Source: Microcaldota archaeon (GTDB lineage Archaea; Micrarchaeota; Micrarchaeia; Micrarchaeales; Micrarchaeaceae). From it: a DNA stretch of 64,000 nucleotides. The stretch lies in NCBI GenBank assembly GCA_027317945.1, contig DAHVQB010000003.1, positions 1-64,000 of the forward strand. The letters are read 5' to 3'. The position numbers were made by a program, and so were the translations under genes. The notes below the pieces were generated by a model, which saw only the letters and a list, made by a program, of their open reading frames with translations, was not told where the DNA came from and made no database searches. Shown here piece by piece: positions 9,126 to 16,647 of this stretch. Within the stretch, counting starts at the first letter, position 1. The number at the start of each line of letters is the position of its first letter.

Positions 9126-9611
9126 GTGAATAGAAAAATAAGTCAGAAAGTGGGTTTCGTGTATTTCGTTGTAAAAGTTACTGCAGGACAGGAAAGAATC
9201 GCAGCAAACATGCTGCAGAACAGGCTTTCGAAGGGCGACGCCCCGATATATTCGGTTATGGTGGTCGAGGGGATGCGAGGCTACATAATAGTAGAGGCGG
9301 AGGATGAGATATCAGTGCGCTCTTTCATAACAAAGGAAAGGAATATACGAGGAATACTGCCAAAGTCCCTAAGCGAGGATGAGATAAACAAGCTTGTGGA
9401 AGTGAAGAACTTATCCCAGATGATAGAGAAGGGCGACACCGTGGAGTTTACATCGGGGCCATTCAAGGGTTACAAGGCGAAGGTTATAAAAGTGGACGAG
9501 ATAAAGGATGATATCACCGTCGAGCTCATGGATGTGGTGGTGCCCATACCAATAACTACCAAGGGCAGCACTACAAGGGTTGTCCAAAAAGCATCGAAAG
9601 CAGGTGAATGA
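9126..9611 (+). CDS. spt5: Transcription elongation factor Spt5 (NusG-like)
   Basis: Archaeal Spt5 binds the RNA polymerase clamp, with Spt4, and increases processivity. The N-terminal NGN domain begins at VYFVVKVTAGQE and the KOW domain is at the C-terminus (KGDTVEFTSGPFKGYKAKV). About 150-161 aa, as usual. The open frame begins with GTG at 9126; in-frame GTGs at 9150 and 9159 are alternatives, and 9159 would give the shortest typical NGN start. AT-rich TATA-like elements lie at 9103-9124. It precedes rpl11 as in most archaea. Confidence 0.93.
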   Translation: MNRKISQKVGFVYFVVKVTAGQERIAANMLQNRLSKGDAPIYSVMVVEGMRGYIIVEAEDEISVRSFITKERNIRGILPKSLSEDEINKLVEVKNLSQMIEKGDTVEFTSGPFKGYKAKVIKVDEIKDDITVELMDVVVPIPITTKGSTTRVVQKASKAGE

Positions 9612-9629
9612 AAAGCTTATGTGATTTTT

Positions 9630-10100
9630 ATGGCAGACGTAACAATTGCTGGTTTGATAGAAGGGGGCAAGGCAACAGGCGGCGCGCCTTTCGGGCCAGC
9701 TTTGGGGCCGCTCGGAGTCAACATAAACTCGATAATAACCGAGATCAACGAGAAGACAAAGGCTTTCGAGGGCATCAAGATACCTGTCAAGGTAATAGTC
9801 AACAGCGAAACTAAACAGTTCAAGGTAGAGATAGGAGCGCCCCCGACAAGCGCACTCATACTCAGGGAAATAGGCGTGCAGCTTGGCGCGAAAATAAAGG
9901 GCGAGATAGTCGGCAACATAACCTTGGAGCAAGCCAAGAAGATCGCAGTGTCGAAAGATACATCCATATACGGCAAGGACATGGCAACCAAGGTGAACCA
10001 GATCCTCGGAACGTGCAAAAGCATGGGTGTGACGTGTGAAGGCGAGGATCCACGGGCCGTCATAGCCAAGATAAAGAGCGGGGAAGTAAAGCTAAAGTAA
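9630..10100 (+). CDS. rpl11: 50S ribosomal protein L11 (uL11)
   Basis: Part of the GTPase-associated centre of the large subunit, binding 23S rRNA next to the stalk. GGKATGGAPFGPALGPLGVN is the canonical N-terminal signature, and the C-terminal RNA-binding domain follows. About 156 aa. The ATG at 9630 follows the Shine-Dalgarno GTGAT at 9621, so the upstream GTG in frame is not the start. It is 18 nt after spt5, in the common archaeal spt5-rpl11 pair. The usual following genes (L1, L10, L12) are absent here. Confidence 0.96.
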   Translation: MADVTIAGLIEGGKATGGAPFGPALGPLGVNINSIITEINEKTKAFEGIKIPVKVIVNSETKQFKVEIGAPPTSALILREIGVQLGAKIKGEIVGNITLEQAKKIAVSKDTSIYGKDMATKVNQILGTCKSMGVTCEGEDPRAVIAKIKSGEVKLK

Positions 10101-10303
10101 GCATGACCCGCAAGTCGGCATCCATACTGTTATCCTGCACTCATTGGATCTGAAAGGCGCCTGATCAGGCCCTGCTAAATCCGTGATGCATCGAATGGCC
10201 ATGATATCCATACTAGCCTTGGCCTGCCGCATAAAGCGCTCTTGTTTCAGGAACTCCCGGCATCGGGTATTAATCCTTTCCGTGACATAATACGTTTGAT
10301 GCA

Positions 10304-11503
10304 ATGTTCGGCAGACATCCGCCAGAAATCAAGATCGACTTTGAGCAGCTGCCAAACTATCTCGATCAGTGTTTCGATGCCAAACTGAAGGATCTCGCAT
10401 CGAATGCGAGCAGGATAATGAAGGCGCTCGAAAGCGCAAAATACCAATTCGAGAAGGCCTGCGACGATTTTGAGAAAAACGAAAGCGAGCCGGATACAGA
10501 GGACACCCCCCGGCTAAGCGTGTCCTACATAAAGGGCAGCAAGGCAGCCTACATAAAATCGCTGCGTTCTGTGCTTGTCAGGCACCAGCATGCCGAGTCC
10601 GGCAGGAACATTTACTCCAGGTACAACTACGAGCAGTTGCAGGCAGAGGAAATGATAAACTCCGTGTTGAAAACGAATATGCAATTCAGCGCGGTGCTTC
10701 TGGGCTACAGCGACAGGCTGGGCGATTTCAAAAGGGCGTTCTCCACAATAGAGAAATGCAACAAGAACCTCAAGGACGAGATGGGCATGTGGTCAGCCGA
10801 AGAGGAGGAGCACGCCAGGATATCGAACGAAATAGGCAGGATCAATACGCTCACGGAGGGCCGCGCCGCGCTGAGATCGGCAATCGAAAGGATTTCAAGC
10901 CAGAAGATCCCTCATGGCATAGACCAAAAGCCGCAGGACGCCCAAATGCTGGATGAAGAAAAAGGAAGGCTCCGTGAGCTGGAGGGGCGGCGGTCATCGC
11001 TAGAAGCCGAAATAGCTTCCATGATGATGCCGCTTGAGAGGGCGGCGAGGAAATACGACCACTCGGTCGGCAAGCACTCATCTGCATCTGATTACATAAC
11101 AAAGCCGACACAGAAGATAACCGATGGCGCTTCATACTCCGAGTTCCAGAGAATAATTGGGGTCATATACAAGGAAATGGAAGCGGGGCGGCTGGAGATA
11201 AAGAACAGGGCGGCAGCCCAGCGCTCTTTCGATGCGATAATGAGCGGGGATGTGTTGAATGACATCGAGGCCGCCAGGTCTTTAGATGACCAATTAAGTG
11301 AGAAGCGCAGTATTGTCAAGGACCTTGAGCGAGTATCAGAAGAGCTGCGTGCCCATGAGTATGATGCCAAGACGATGGAGGAAGAGAAAGCTGAACTGCA
11401 GCATAATGACGAGGAGATGGCAGCGGAGCAGGAGTCTATAAGGAAGAGCATAGAGGAAGAGTTCGCTAAATTCTATAATGTTAAGGTATCTATCATAATG
11501 TAA
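10304..11503 (+). CDS. Coiled-coil protein, unknown function
   Basis: About 399 aa, almost entirely helical and highly charged, with long heptad-like stretches around residues 130-260 and 310-390. No catalytic motifs, signal peptide or membrane segment. It begins FGRHPPEIKIDFEQLPNYLDQCFDAK and then resembles an SMC-like or structural coiled coil, but without nucleotide-binding ends. The 203 nt before it (10101-10303) hold no recognisable gene. It ends 32 nt before the chosen start of gpmI. Confidence 0.7.
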   Translation: MFGRHPPEIKIDFEQLPNYLDQCFDAKLKDLASNASRIMKALESAKYQFEKACDDFEKNESEPDTEDTPRLSVSYIKGSKAAYIKSLRSVLVRHQHAESGRNIYSRYNYEQLQAEEMINSVLKTNMQFSAVLLGYSDRLGDFKRAFSTIEKCNKNLKDEMGMWSAEEEEHARISNEIGRINTLTEGRAALRSAIERISSQKIPHGIDQKPQDAQMLDEEKGRLRELEGRRSSLEAEIASMMMPLERAARKYDHSVGKHSSASDYITKPTQKITDGASYSEFQRIIGVIYKEMEAGRLEIKNRAAAQRSFDAIMSGDVLNDIEAARSLDDQLSEKRSIVKDLERVSEELRAHEYDAKTMEEEKAELQHNDEEMAAEQESIRKSIEEEFAKFYNVKVSIIM

Positions 11504-11535
11504 CATTGAAGTTGAAGTGCGGAAAAGGTCGTTGC

Positions 11536-13098
11536 GTGGATAATAAAGTGGCGCTGGTGATTCTTGATGGGTGGGGCCTAGCGCCCGATTCCAGGTACAA
11601 TGCAGTGAGCCGTGCCAGGAAGCCAAATTTTGACAGGCTTTCGAAGGAATTCGGCATGATGGAACTTTGCGCATCAGGAGATTGCGTAGGCCTTGAAAAG
11701 GGCCAAATGGGCAACTCCGAGGTCGGCCACCTTACTATAGGCGCGGGCAGGATAATCCTGCAGGACCAAACAAGGATTGATGATGACATCCGTAGCGGCA
11801 AGATGGCAAATAACCTAACATTGACTGCAGCGGTAAGGCGTGCGGTCAAGGCGAAATCAACGATACATTTCGTCGGCCTTCTCTCAGATTCAGGTGTGCA
11901 TAGCCAGATGAGGCATCTTTTCGAGCTTATCAAGATATCGATAGGATTGGGGGCAAAGAAGTTGGCCTTAGATGCGATATTGGACGGGAGGGATACCCCG
12001 CCCGAAAGCAGCATCGGCTACCTATCCGCTGCCATTCGCTTCCTGAAAGACATTGGGGCAGGCAGCATAACTACGGTGTCGGGCAGGTATTACGCGATGG
12101 ACAGGGACAACAGGTGGGAGCGCACAAGGATGGCATATGGGGCCATAGTGGACGGTGAAGGCAGCCGGTTCTCCGATCCAATTGCTGCAGTGAAATCCTC
12201 TTACAAGAAAGGAGTAACCGATGAGTTCTTCATGCCTCATGTCGCCGATGGGTATGGCGGTTTGGCGGGAGGCGACCTTGTCATATTCTTCAATTTCAGG
12301 CAGGACAGGATGAGGCAACTGGCAGGCGCGCTGAGCGGCGAGGACAGGCGCATCACAGAAGGGAATGCTACGGTTGCCAGGCCGCCACGTCCGCTTGAGA
12401 TAGTATCGATGACTGTGTACGATCCCTCGTTTAAAAAAATAAAACCGATAATAAGGCAGGAGAGCATCGGAAATACCATGAGCAGGGTGATAGCAAAGAG
12501 CGGCATAAGGCAATTCCACGTTGCAGAGACCGAGAAGTACGCGCACGTGACATATTTCTTCAACGGGCTCGTGGAGAAGCAGGAAAGGCGTGAGGACAGG
12601 CGGCTCATCCAGTCGCCCAAAGTGGACTTCTACTACAAAACGCCGGGAATGAGCGCCGGGCGCATAACCGATAGCATTGTCGAAGCAATAAATGGAGATA
12701 GATACGGTTTCATACTGGCAAATTTCGCAAACGCCGACATGGTGGGCCATACAGGTAAGCTCGGAGCTACGATAAAAGCCGTGGAAGATGAAGACATGTG
12801 CATAGGGAGGATACTAGATGCTTACGAGTCTCAGGCCGGGGCATTGTCCATGTTTATAACTGCCGACCACGGAAACGCCGAAAAGAAATTCGATGCGGTG
12901 TCGGGCCAGCCCAGCACGTCGCACACTTCCAATCCTGTCCCGCTGATACTCGTTTCGCGCGATTGGAAGCTCTCAAAGCCCAAAGGGTATAAGGCAGGTC
13001 TGCGGGACGTGGCCCCTTCGGTTCTTGAGATAATGGGGCTTAAAAAGCCAACCGTGATGACCGGAAAATCCCTGGTTGATAAACTGTCAGCGCGTTGA
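11536..13098 (+). CDS. gpmI: 2,3-bisphosphoglycerate-independent phosphoglycerate mutase, bacterial GpmI type
   Basis: Interconverts 3- and 2-phosphoglycerate in lower glycolysis/gluconeogenesis, upstream of enolase (53722-55050 here). About 520 aa with the bacterial GpmI landmarks: VILDGWG metal site, GQMGNSEVGHL with the catalytic Ser, LSDSGVHS, DGRDTPP, SGRYYAMDRD and the late ADHGNAE metal site. Archaea more often use the shorter ApgM form (about 400 aa). The frame opens at a TTG at 11506; GTG at 11536 gives the family's normal start just before ALVILDGWG. Its 3' end overlaps the convergent CYTH gene by 12 nt. Confidence 0.93.
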   Translation: MDNKVALVILDGWGLAPDSRYNAVSRARKPNFDRLSKEFGMMELCASGDCVGLEKGQMGNSEVGHLTIGAGRIILQDQTRIDDDIRSGKMANNLTLTAAVRRAVKAKSTIHFVGLLSDSGVHSQMRHLFELIKISIGLGAKKLALDAILDGRDTPPESSIGYLSAAIRFLKDIGAGSITTVSGRYYAMDRDNRWERTRMAYGAIVDGEGSRFSDPIAAVKSSYKKGVTDEFFMPHVADGYGGLAGGDLVIFFNFRQDRMRQLAGALSGEDRRITEGNATVARPPRPLEIVSMTVYDPSFKKIKPIIRQESIGNTMSRVIAKSGIRQFHVAETEKYAHVTYFFNGLVEKQERREDRRLIQSPKVDFYYKTPGMSAGRITDSIVEAINGDRYGFILANFANADMVGHTGKLGATIKAVEDEDMCIGRILDAYESQAGALSMFITADHGNAEKKFDAVSGQPSTSHTSNPVPLILVSRDWKLSKPKGYKAGLRDVAPSVLEIMGLKKPTVMTGKSLVDKLSAR

Positions 13099-13653
13099 CT
13101 TTACGATCTTGTCCAGTTTGCTCCTGTTCCTTTCGACTATCTTCATGTAGTCCTTGTCATAGTAATCCATGTACACTGCGCCGTGCGTTATGTTGCCTAT
13201 CTGCTTGCCCTTTATGCCCAGCTTCTTATAAGTGGCCCTCACTGCGCTCACGCTAGGCCCTTCTATCTCTATGTACCACGGTATCTCGGGCCATTTGTCG
13301 ATCGCTACCTGGACGCCATTGAGCATGTACTCCTCCCTTTTGTTGATCTCGTAGATCGGTGCGGACTTTATTACCTTGCAGAGTATCTTAACCGCAGTGT
13401 TGAAGTCATTGATGCCGGTCTCATACTCATCGGTCATGTCCAATCCCGTCCCTTTTCGCTCCTTGAGAGTAATGGTGGCCGACGTGCCGTCCGTCCTCAC
13501 CCTAACGTACCGCGCAGTCTTGCCGTCGCTTATGTCGAATACCACCCTCCTGAAGTCGTAACTGGCCACGTGCTTGGCCCTTAACTCGGAAAGGCGCCGC
13601 TCCGCCTGCTTCTTGTCTATCCCTATGACTTTCAGTTCTATCTCCTTGGCCAT
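13087..13653 (-). CDS. CYTH-domain protein (CyaB / thiamine-triphosphatase family)
   Basis: CYTH proteins form a tunnel fold that binds organic triphosphates or polyphosphate with metal ions; some are class IV adenylate cyclases or tripolyphosphatases. The EIELK signature (E-x-E-x-K) lies at residues 4-8. Basic and acidic tunnel residues follow (VRVRTDG, ITLKER, REEYMLNG, VAIDKWPEIPWYIEIEG). About 188 aa. The frame is open to 13749, but the ATG at 13653 gives MAKEIELK, the normal start. It follows lplA by 22 nt and is probably co-transcribed. Substrate not determinable. Confidence 0.85.
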   Translation of the reverse strand: MAKEIELKVIGIDKKQAERRLSELRAKHVASYDFRRVVFDISDGKTARYVRVRTDGTSATITLKERKGTGLDMTDEYETGINDFNTAVKILCKVIKSAPIYEINKREEYMLNGVQVAIDKWPEIPWYIEIEGPSVSAVRATYKKLGIKGKQIGNITHGAVYMDYYDKDYMKIVERNRSKLDKIVKSTR

Positions 13654-13675
13654 TAAATCAACAAGGCGATGCCGT

Positions 13676-14596
13676 TCATTCGGACGGCTCAGCCATCTTC
13701 TCGAAATCCCTGTCTTTGACCTGGCTGTACAGGCAGTACCCAAGCCCATTCTTCAGCGCGCCGTCAAGTTCCTCGCCCGGTATCGCTTCGGCCTGCTCCT
13801 TCCCGAATGCCGGATTCCTATCGCTGACCCATGGAGATCCGACATGCGTCTTGATTATCATCTTGGCTGCATCTTCAACTATGCCTTTGGAAAGCTCCCT
13901 CTTTTCATATCTGCCTTCGGTAACCTGCTTTAGTACTTCATTCGTTATCATCCTTTTCGCCATAGCGGTCTTCATACTCCTGTCCGTGGCATTTATCCTG
14001 GAATCCAGCAGCTTTTCTAGCGGCGGTATGTTCTTCAGCGCAGAATACTCAGTGTATATGTGCCTGCCTATCCTCCTCTCGTTGAGCGCGACCCTCTCCA
14101 GTATCCTGTCGACATCATAATCCTTGATTATCATTAGCCCGTGCAGCAATGCGCTCTTGACGCCCCAGAATATGGCATGGCTGGCGACCACCTTGTCGTC
14201 CACGTTTATAGTAGACGCCCTGTTGTCCACGGCGCTTACATCTATCCCGAGTTCCTGGAATGCGTCAGCTATCTTGCCCGCGTAATACTTCCTCATGTCG
14301 TCGAAATGCCTGAAGCTGCCGTCCCTGGGAACCGTAAATGAATAGGCAAGGCAGTTCGAGTCGAATTGTATGTGGGAGCCGCCGGTTATCCTCCTAGCCA
14401 GGTCGAACGACCCATCCAGCCTTTTCACAGAACCTTCAGATTCCCCATAGCCAAGCACCACTGCGTCCTTGGCCACGTTCCAGAACCTGACCGTGGCCTT
14501 GTTCTCTCTGATGGAACGGTCAAGAAGATATTCCTCAAGGGCCATGTTGGATCCTATGTTCAGGTCCTGCATCCCCCAGTACTCGTAATCGAACAT
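13676..14596 (-). CDS. lplA: Lipoate-protein ligase A family protein
   Basis: Members attach lipoate (or octanoate or biotin) to carrier lysines of 2-oxoacid dehydrogenases or GcvH. RRITGGSHIQFD is the ligand-binding loop (usually RRxSGGG), and the Lys of VDDKVVASHA fits the conserved adenylate-binding Lys. About 306 aa, so it includes extra C-terminal sequence. Its start at 14596 lies about 27 nt after a TATA box (TTAAAAG, 14619-14628), consistent with a leaderless message. No lipoylated enzyme is encoded in this window, so its partner is unknown. Confidence 0.82.
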   Translation of the reverse strand: MFDYEYWGMQDLNIGSNMALEEYLLDRSIRENKATVRFWNVAKDAVVLGYGESEGSVKRLDGSFDLARRITGGSHIQFDSNCLAYSFTVPRDGSFRHFDDMRKYYAGKIADAFQELGIDVSAVDNRASTINVDDKVVASHAIFWGVKSALLHGLMIIKDYDVDRILERVALNERRIGRHIYTEYSALKNIPPLEKLLDSRINATDRSMKTAMAKRMITNEVLKQVTEGRYEKRELSKGIVEDAAKMIIKTHVGSPWVSDRNPAFGKEQAEAIPGEELDGALKNGLGYCLYSQVKDRDFEKMAEPSE

Positions 14597-14618
14597 TGTT
14601 TAGCATTGGGATAAAAGG

Positions 14619-14628
14619 CTTTTAAGCG
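14619..14628 (-). promoter_or_regulatory. TATA box for the lplA-CYTH operon
   Basis: Reads CGCTTAAAAG on the minus strand and is centred about 27 nt before the ATG at 14596. The spacing implies a leaderless or near-leaderless transcript. Confidence 0.5.
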
Positions 14629-14676
14629 TTAATGCGCAGCGGAATCATCCCGAGGAAAAGCAGGATGGATTGCATG

Positions 14677-15195
14677 TCATTCCAGCTTGGCGCCGCATTT
14701 CTTGCAGAATTTCGCAGTTGAGATATCTTTGACACCGCAGCTGCTGCAATATATGTACGCCCCCAGCTTGTTATCCATGTCCGCAGCGGTCTCAATAGTT
14801 TCCGATCCTCCGGATATCTTCTTGTCTATGTTATCGGCCATAAGGCCCGCATCGCCGTTGTTGAGGCCGTCTATCTCGCCTTCTTCCCTGCCGTTCTTGA
14901 GCAAACCCCTGTCCCTGTCATACCCCAGCACCCTTATGAATACGGTGGATGCGATTATGCCCCTCTCCAGCCGCACGCTAGCCACGTCCTTGTACGGTAT
15001 GACCTCGTAGTCCTTCCTTATGCCGGCCGCTTCCCTGTTGACTATTATGAGCCTTTTGTTAGTGATTATTACAGATGTCGGCGCAGTGACGGAACCCCCG
15101 GGCCCTATCCTGCGCTGCCTCGCGGTAAGCTCTACAACTTCGCCAGGCCAGAGGATTTTCTGGACTACTGCAACGTCCTTCTGGTTTACGGTCAT
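14677..15195 (-). CDS. PH-like domain protein with C-terminal zinc ribbon
   Basis: About 172 aa. Residues about 15-90 (ILWPGEVVELTARQRR, TSVIITNKRLIIVNRE, VIPYKDVASVRLERG) have the pattern of the bacterial PH-like family bPH_2, usually membrane- or protein-associated. The C-terminus is a zinc ribbon of two CxxC pairs (YCSSCGVKDISTAKFCKKCGAKLE). The frame opens at 15240 inside the spacer next to tRNA-Ser; the ATG at 15195 gives a normal start. No transmembrane helix. Function unknown. Confidence 0.75.
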   Translation of the reverse strand: MTVNQKDVAVVQKILWPGEVVELTARQRRIGPGGSVTAPTSVIITNKRLIIVNREAAGIRKDYEVIPYKDVASVRLERGIIASTVFIRVLGYDRDRGLLKNGREEGEIDGLNNGDAGLMADNIDKKISGGSETIETAADMDNKLGAYIYCSSCGVKDISTAKFCKKCGAKLE

Positions 15196-15244
15196 GGCAC
15201 CACATGGCCATGCGTGTTGCGCATGGCATCGCATAAGCATTATA

Positions 15245-15366
15245 CGCCGGGGGTGGGAATTGAACCCACGGAAGCCATTTCTGGCTAAACAGCTTAGCAG
15301 GCTGCCGCCCTTTAGTGGACATCGGGCAGATCGTCCGCCAAAAGCCTACCACTAGGCGACCCCGGC
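15245..15366 (-). tRNA. tRNA-Ser(GCU) with an apparent intron before the anticodon arm
   Basis: On the minus strand the acceptor stem GCCGGGG (15360-15366) pairs with CCCCGGC (15246-15252). The D arm GCCTAGTGGTAGGC is at 15344-15357. The T arm is GTGGG-TTCAATT-CCCAC. The anticodon arm GCAGC-CTGCTAA-GCTGT (15289-15305) carries anticodon GCT (15296-15298). A long variable arm AGCCA-GAAA-TGGCT identifies a serine tRNA. About 38 nt (15306-15343) sit between D arm and anticodon stem, where one nucleotide is expected. Removing about 37 leaves a normal 85-nt tRNA-Ser, so this is probably a non-canonical intron, though I could not place a clean bulge-helix-bulge. Confidence 0.85.
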
Positions 15367-15410
15367 AAGTGAACGCTAATAGTTGACCGTAAAGCAATAA
15401 AAGCTTAAGC

Positions 15411-15678
15411 GATGTGGCAGAGGTCGGCCTTGCACTGCAAAGCCCACCGCAGTTGACCGCACATCTGCTCGGCCCTGTATCCTAAGAGCATAGCCTAAAT
15501 ATGCTTAAGGTTGCTCCTTCCGGCCTGGCCTGATTCACATACCATGCTATCACCTAGGGCAAGGCGTCTACGCTTCTGCGCGGGCTCCGGGGAGCGCTGC
15601 AACACGCAGCCGGCACTGGCCCGCCTAAAGGGATTTGCGAGCGGGAAACCCTTAGCTTCCCGGCCCATCTGCCACAGG
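15411..15678 (-). ncRNA. Signal recognition particle RNA (7S RNA)
   Basis: RNA core of the archaeal SRP, which binds SRP54 and SRP19. On the minus strand the helix 8 signature is complete: GGCCAGGCCGGAAGGAGCA, i.e. a GGAA tetraloop with the SRP54-binding internal loops. The 5' TGTGGCAGA (15668-15676) pairs perfectly with the 3' TCTGCCACA (15413-15421), forming the archaeal helix 1 that joins both ends. About 268 nt, slightly shorter than the usual 300. A TATA box lies at 15696-15703. The ends are estimated from the closing helix. Confidence 0.9.
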
Positions 15679-15694
15679 AATATTAAGCATAGAC

Positions 15695-15704
15695 ATTTTA
15701 AAAG
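15695..15704 (-). promoter_or_regulatory. TATA box for the SRP RNA gene
   Basis: The palindromic TTTTAAAA at 15696-15703 is centred about 24 nt upstream of the predicted 5' end of SRP RNA (around 15676), the expected archaeal spacing. Confidence 0.6.
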
Positions 15705-15854
15705 GCTTGTCCGGATTGGGGCTGCAACAGTAAAGAGCCATGGCGCGGCGCATGGACCCGCGAGATGCCGCTGCCGCACTAACAAATAAATAGCAGGAGC
15801 AACGCATATAAAGGTTGGCGGGGAGAATATCTCTGCGCACCTGAAGTGGTATGA

Positions 15855-16271
15855 TTGAGCGACGAGGAATACATGAAACTGCTTGACAGGGCTTTCGAAA
15901 GCAAGCCCGCTATGGCTGCTAGCACCAGCGATTTCGTAATACCGAAGGTGGATTTGCTGGTACAGGGAAACAAGACGATCATAAGGAACATGACTGCGAT
16001 AGCGGACAAGGCGCGCAGGAAGCCAGATGACATCGGCAGGTACATCAGCAAGGAACTGTCCGTGCCGATAAGCGTGGACGACCAGAGGCTTACTGTGAAC
16101 AGCAAGTTCAACGCGGCAGATCTGGACAAGATAATAAACAGGTACTTCAGCACTTATGTGATATGCAAGGAGTGCAGCAAGCCCGATACCCGCCTGGACA
16201 GCAGCGGAAGGGGCATGTTCACGCTCGTGTGCGAGGCGTGCGGAGCGCACTACAAGGTTAAGAGCTACTAG
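15855..16271 (+). CDS. Translation initiation factor aIF2 subunit beta
   Basis: Beta subunit of the heterotrimeric factor that brings initiator tRNA to the small subunit. About 138 aa, the typical length. N-terminal MKLLDRAFE helix, central alpha-beta domain (RPDDIGRYISKELSVPISVDD-like) and a C-terminal zinc ribbon with C-x2-C and C-x2-C (ICKECSKPDT, LVCEACGAHYKV). The start is TTG at 15855, preceded by GGTATGAT; the ATG at 15851 is out of frame. A TATA-like GCATATAAAGG (15804-15813) lies upstream. Confidence 0.93.
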   Translation: MSDEEYMKLLDRAFESKPAMAASTSDFVIPKVDLLVQGNKTIIRNMTAIADKARRKPDDIGRYISKELSVPISVDDQRLTVNSKFNAADLDKIINRYFSTYVICKECSKPDTRLDSSGRGMFTLVCEACGAHYKVKSY

Positions 16272-16348
16272 CGGTTGATTTTATAAATGGATATGGAAAC
16301 AGGTTCAAGAAATTCGACAAGCACGGAAGGGGACAGCCTACAGAGTAT

Positions 16349-16609
16349 GTGCTGAAGACCCCCGGGCAGGGGGAGGTAGTCGGCACAGTAATCAAGATCG
16401 CCGGCGCAACCAAGTTCATGGTAAATTGCAGCGATGGCAAGGAGCGCCTGTGCATCATACCTGGCAGGTTGAGAAGGCGTTTCTGGCTAAAGGAAAACGA
16501 TGTCGTGCTGGTCAGGCCATGGGTCGTCCAGACGGATGAGCGCGGGGACATAGTATGGCGCTACAGCATGCTCGATATAAGCAAACTCAAGGAAAGGCAC
16601 TTCTTATAA
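16349..16609 (+). CDS. Translation initiation factor aIF1A (start may lie upstream)
   Basis: An OB-fold factor that binds the ribosomal A site during initiation. GEVVGTV, CSDGKERLCIIPGRLRRRFWLKE and DVVLVRPW are family landmarks, and the C-terminus (GDIVWRY) is intact. The first canonical start in frame is GTG at 16349 (86 aa). The frame stays open upstream to the aIF2-beta stop and encodes a Gly/Lys/Arg-rich tail (NGYGNRFKKFDKHGRGQPTE), like the basic tail of other aIF1A proteins. A GGTTGATTTT element stands just before an ATA codon at 16283, so translation may begin there. It follows aIF2-beta directly. Confidence 0.88.
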   Translation: MLKTPGQGEVVGTVIKIAGATKFMVNCSDGKERLCIIPGRLRRRFWLKENDVVLVRPWVVQTDERGDIVWRYSMLDISKLKERHFL

Positions 16610-16647
16610 GCAAAGGAGCTGATTGAATAGACCGTACGAGAAGGGCA

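Noticed and set aside
10101-10303. Possible RNA gene between L11 and the coiled-coil gene
   Set aside because: A short palindrome CCTGATCAGG is present, but no tRNA arms or C/D boxes at proper spacing.
15320-15366. Reading the tRNA at 15245-15366 as tRNA-Gln (loop with TTG) using the first anticodon-like sequence
   Set aside because: No room for a separate anticodon stem after the D arm and no matching 3' strand; the GCT arm plus long variable arm fits serine fully.
15495-16250. 251-codon open frame on the minus strand
   Set aside because: It runs over the SRP RNA gene and antisense to aIF2-beta, has no family resemblance and the structural RNA explains the sequence.
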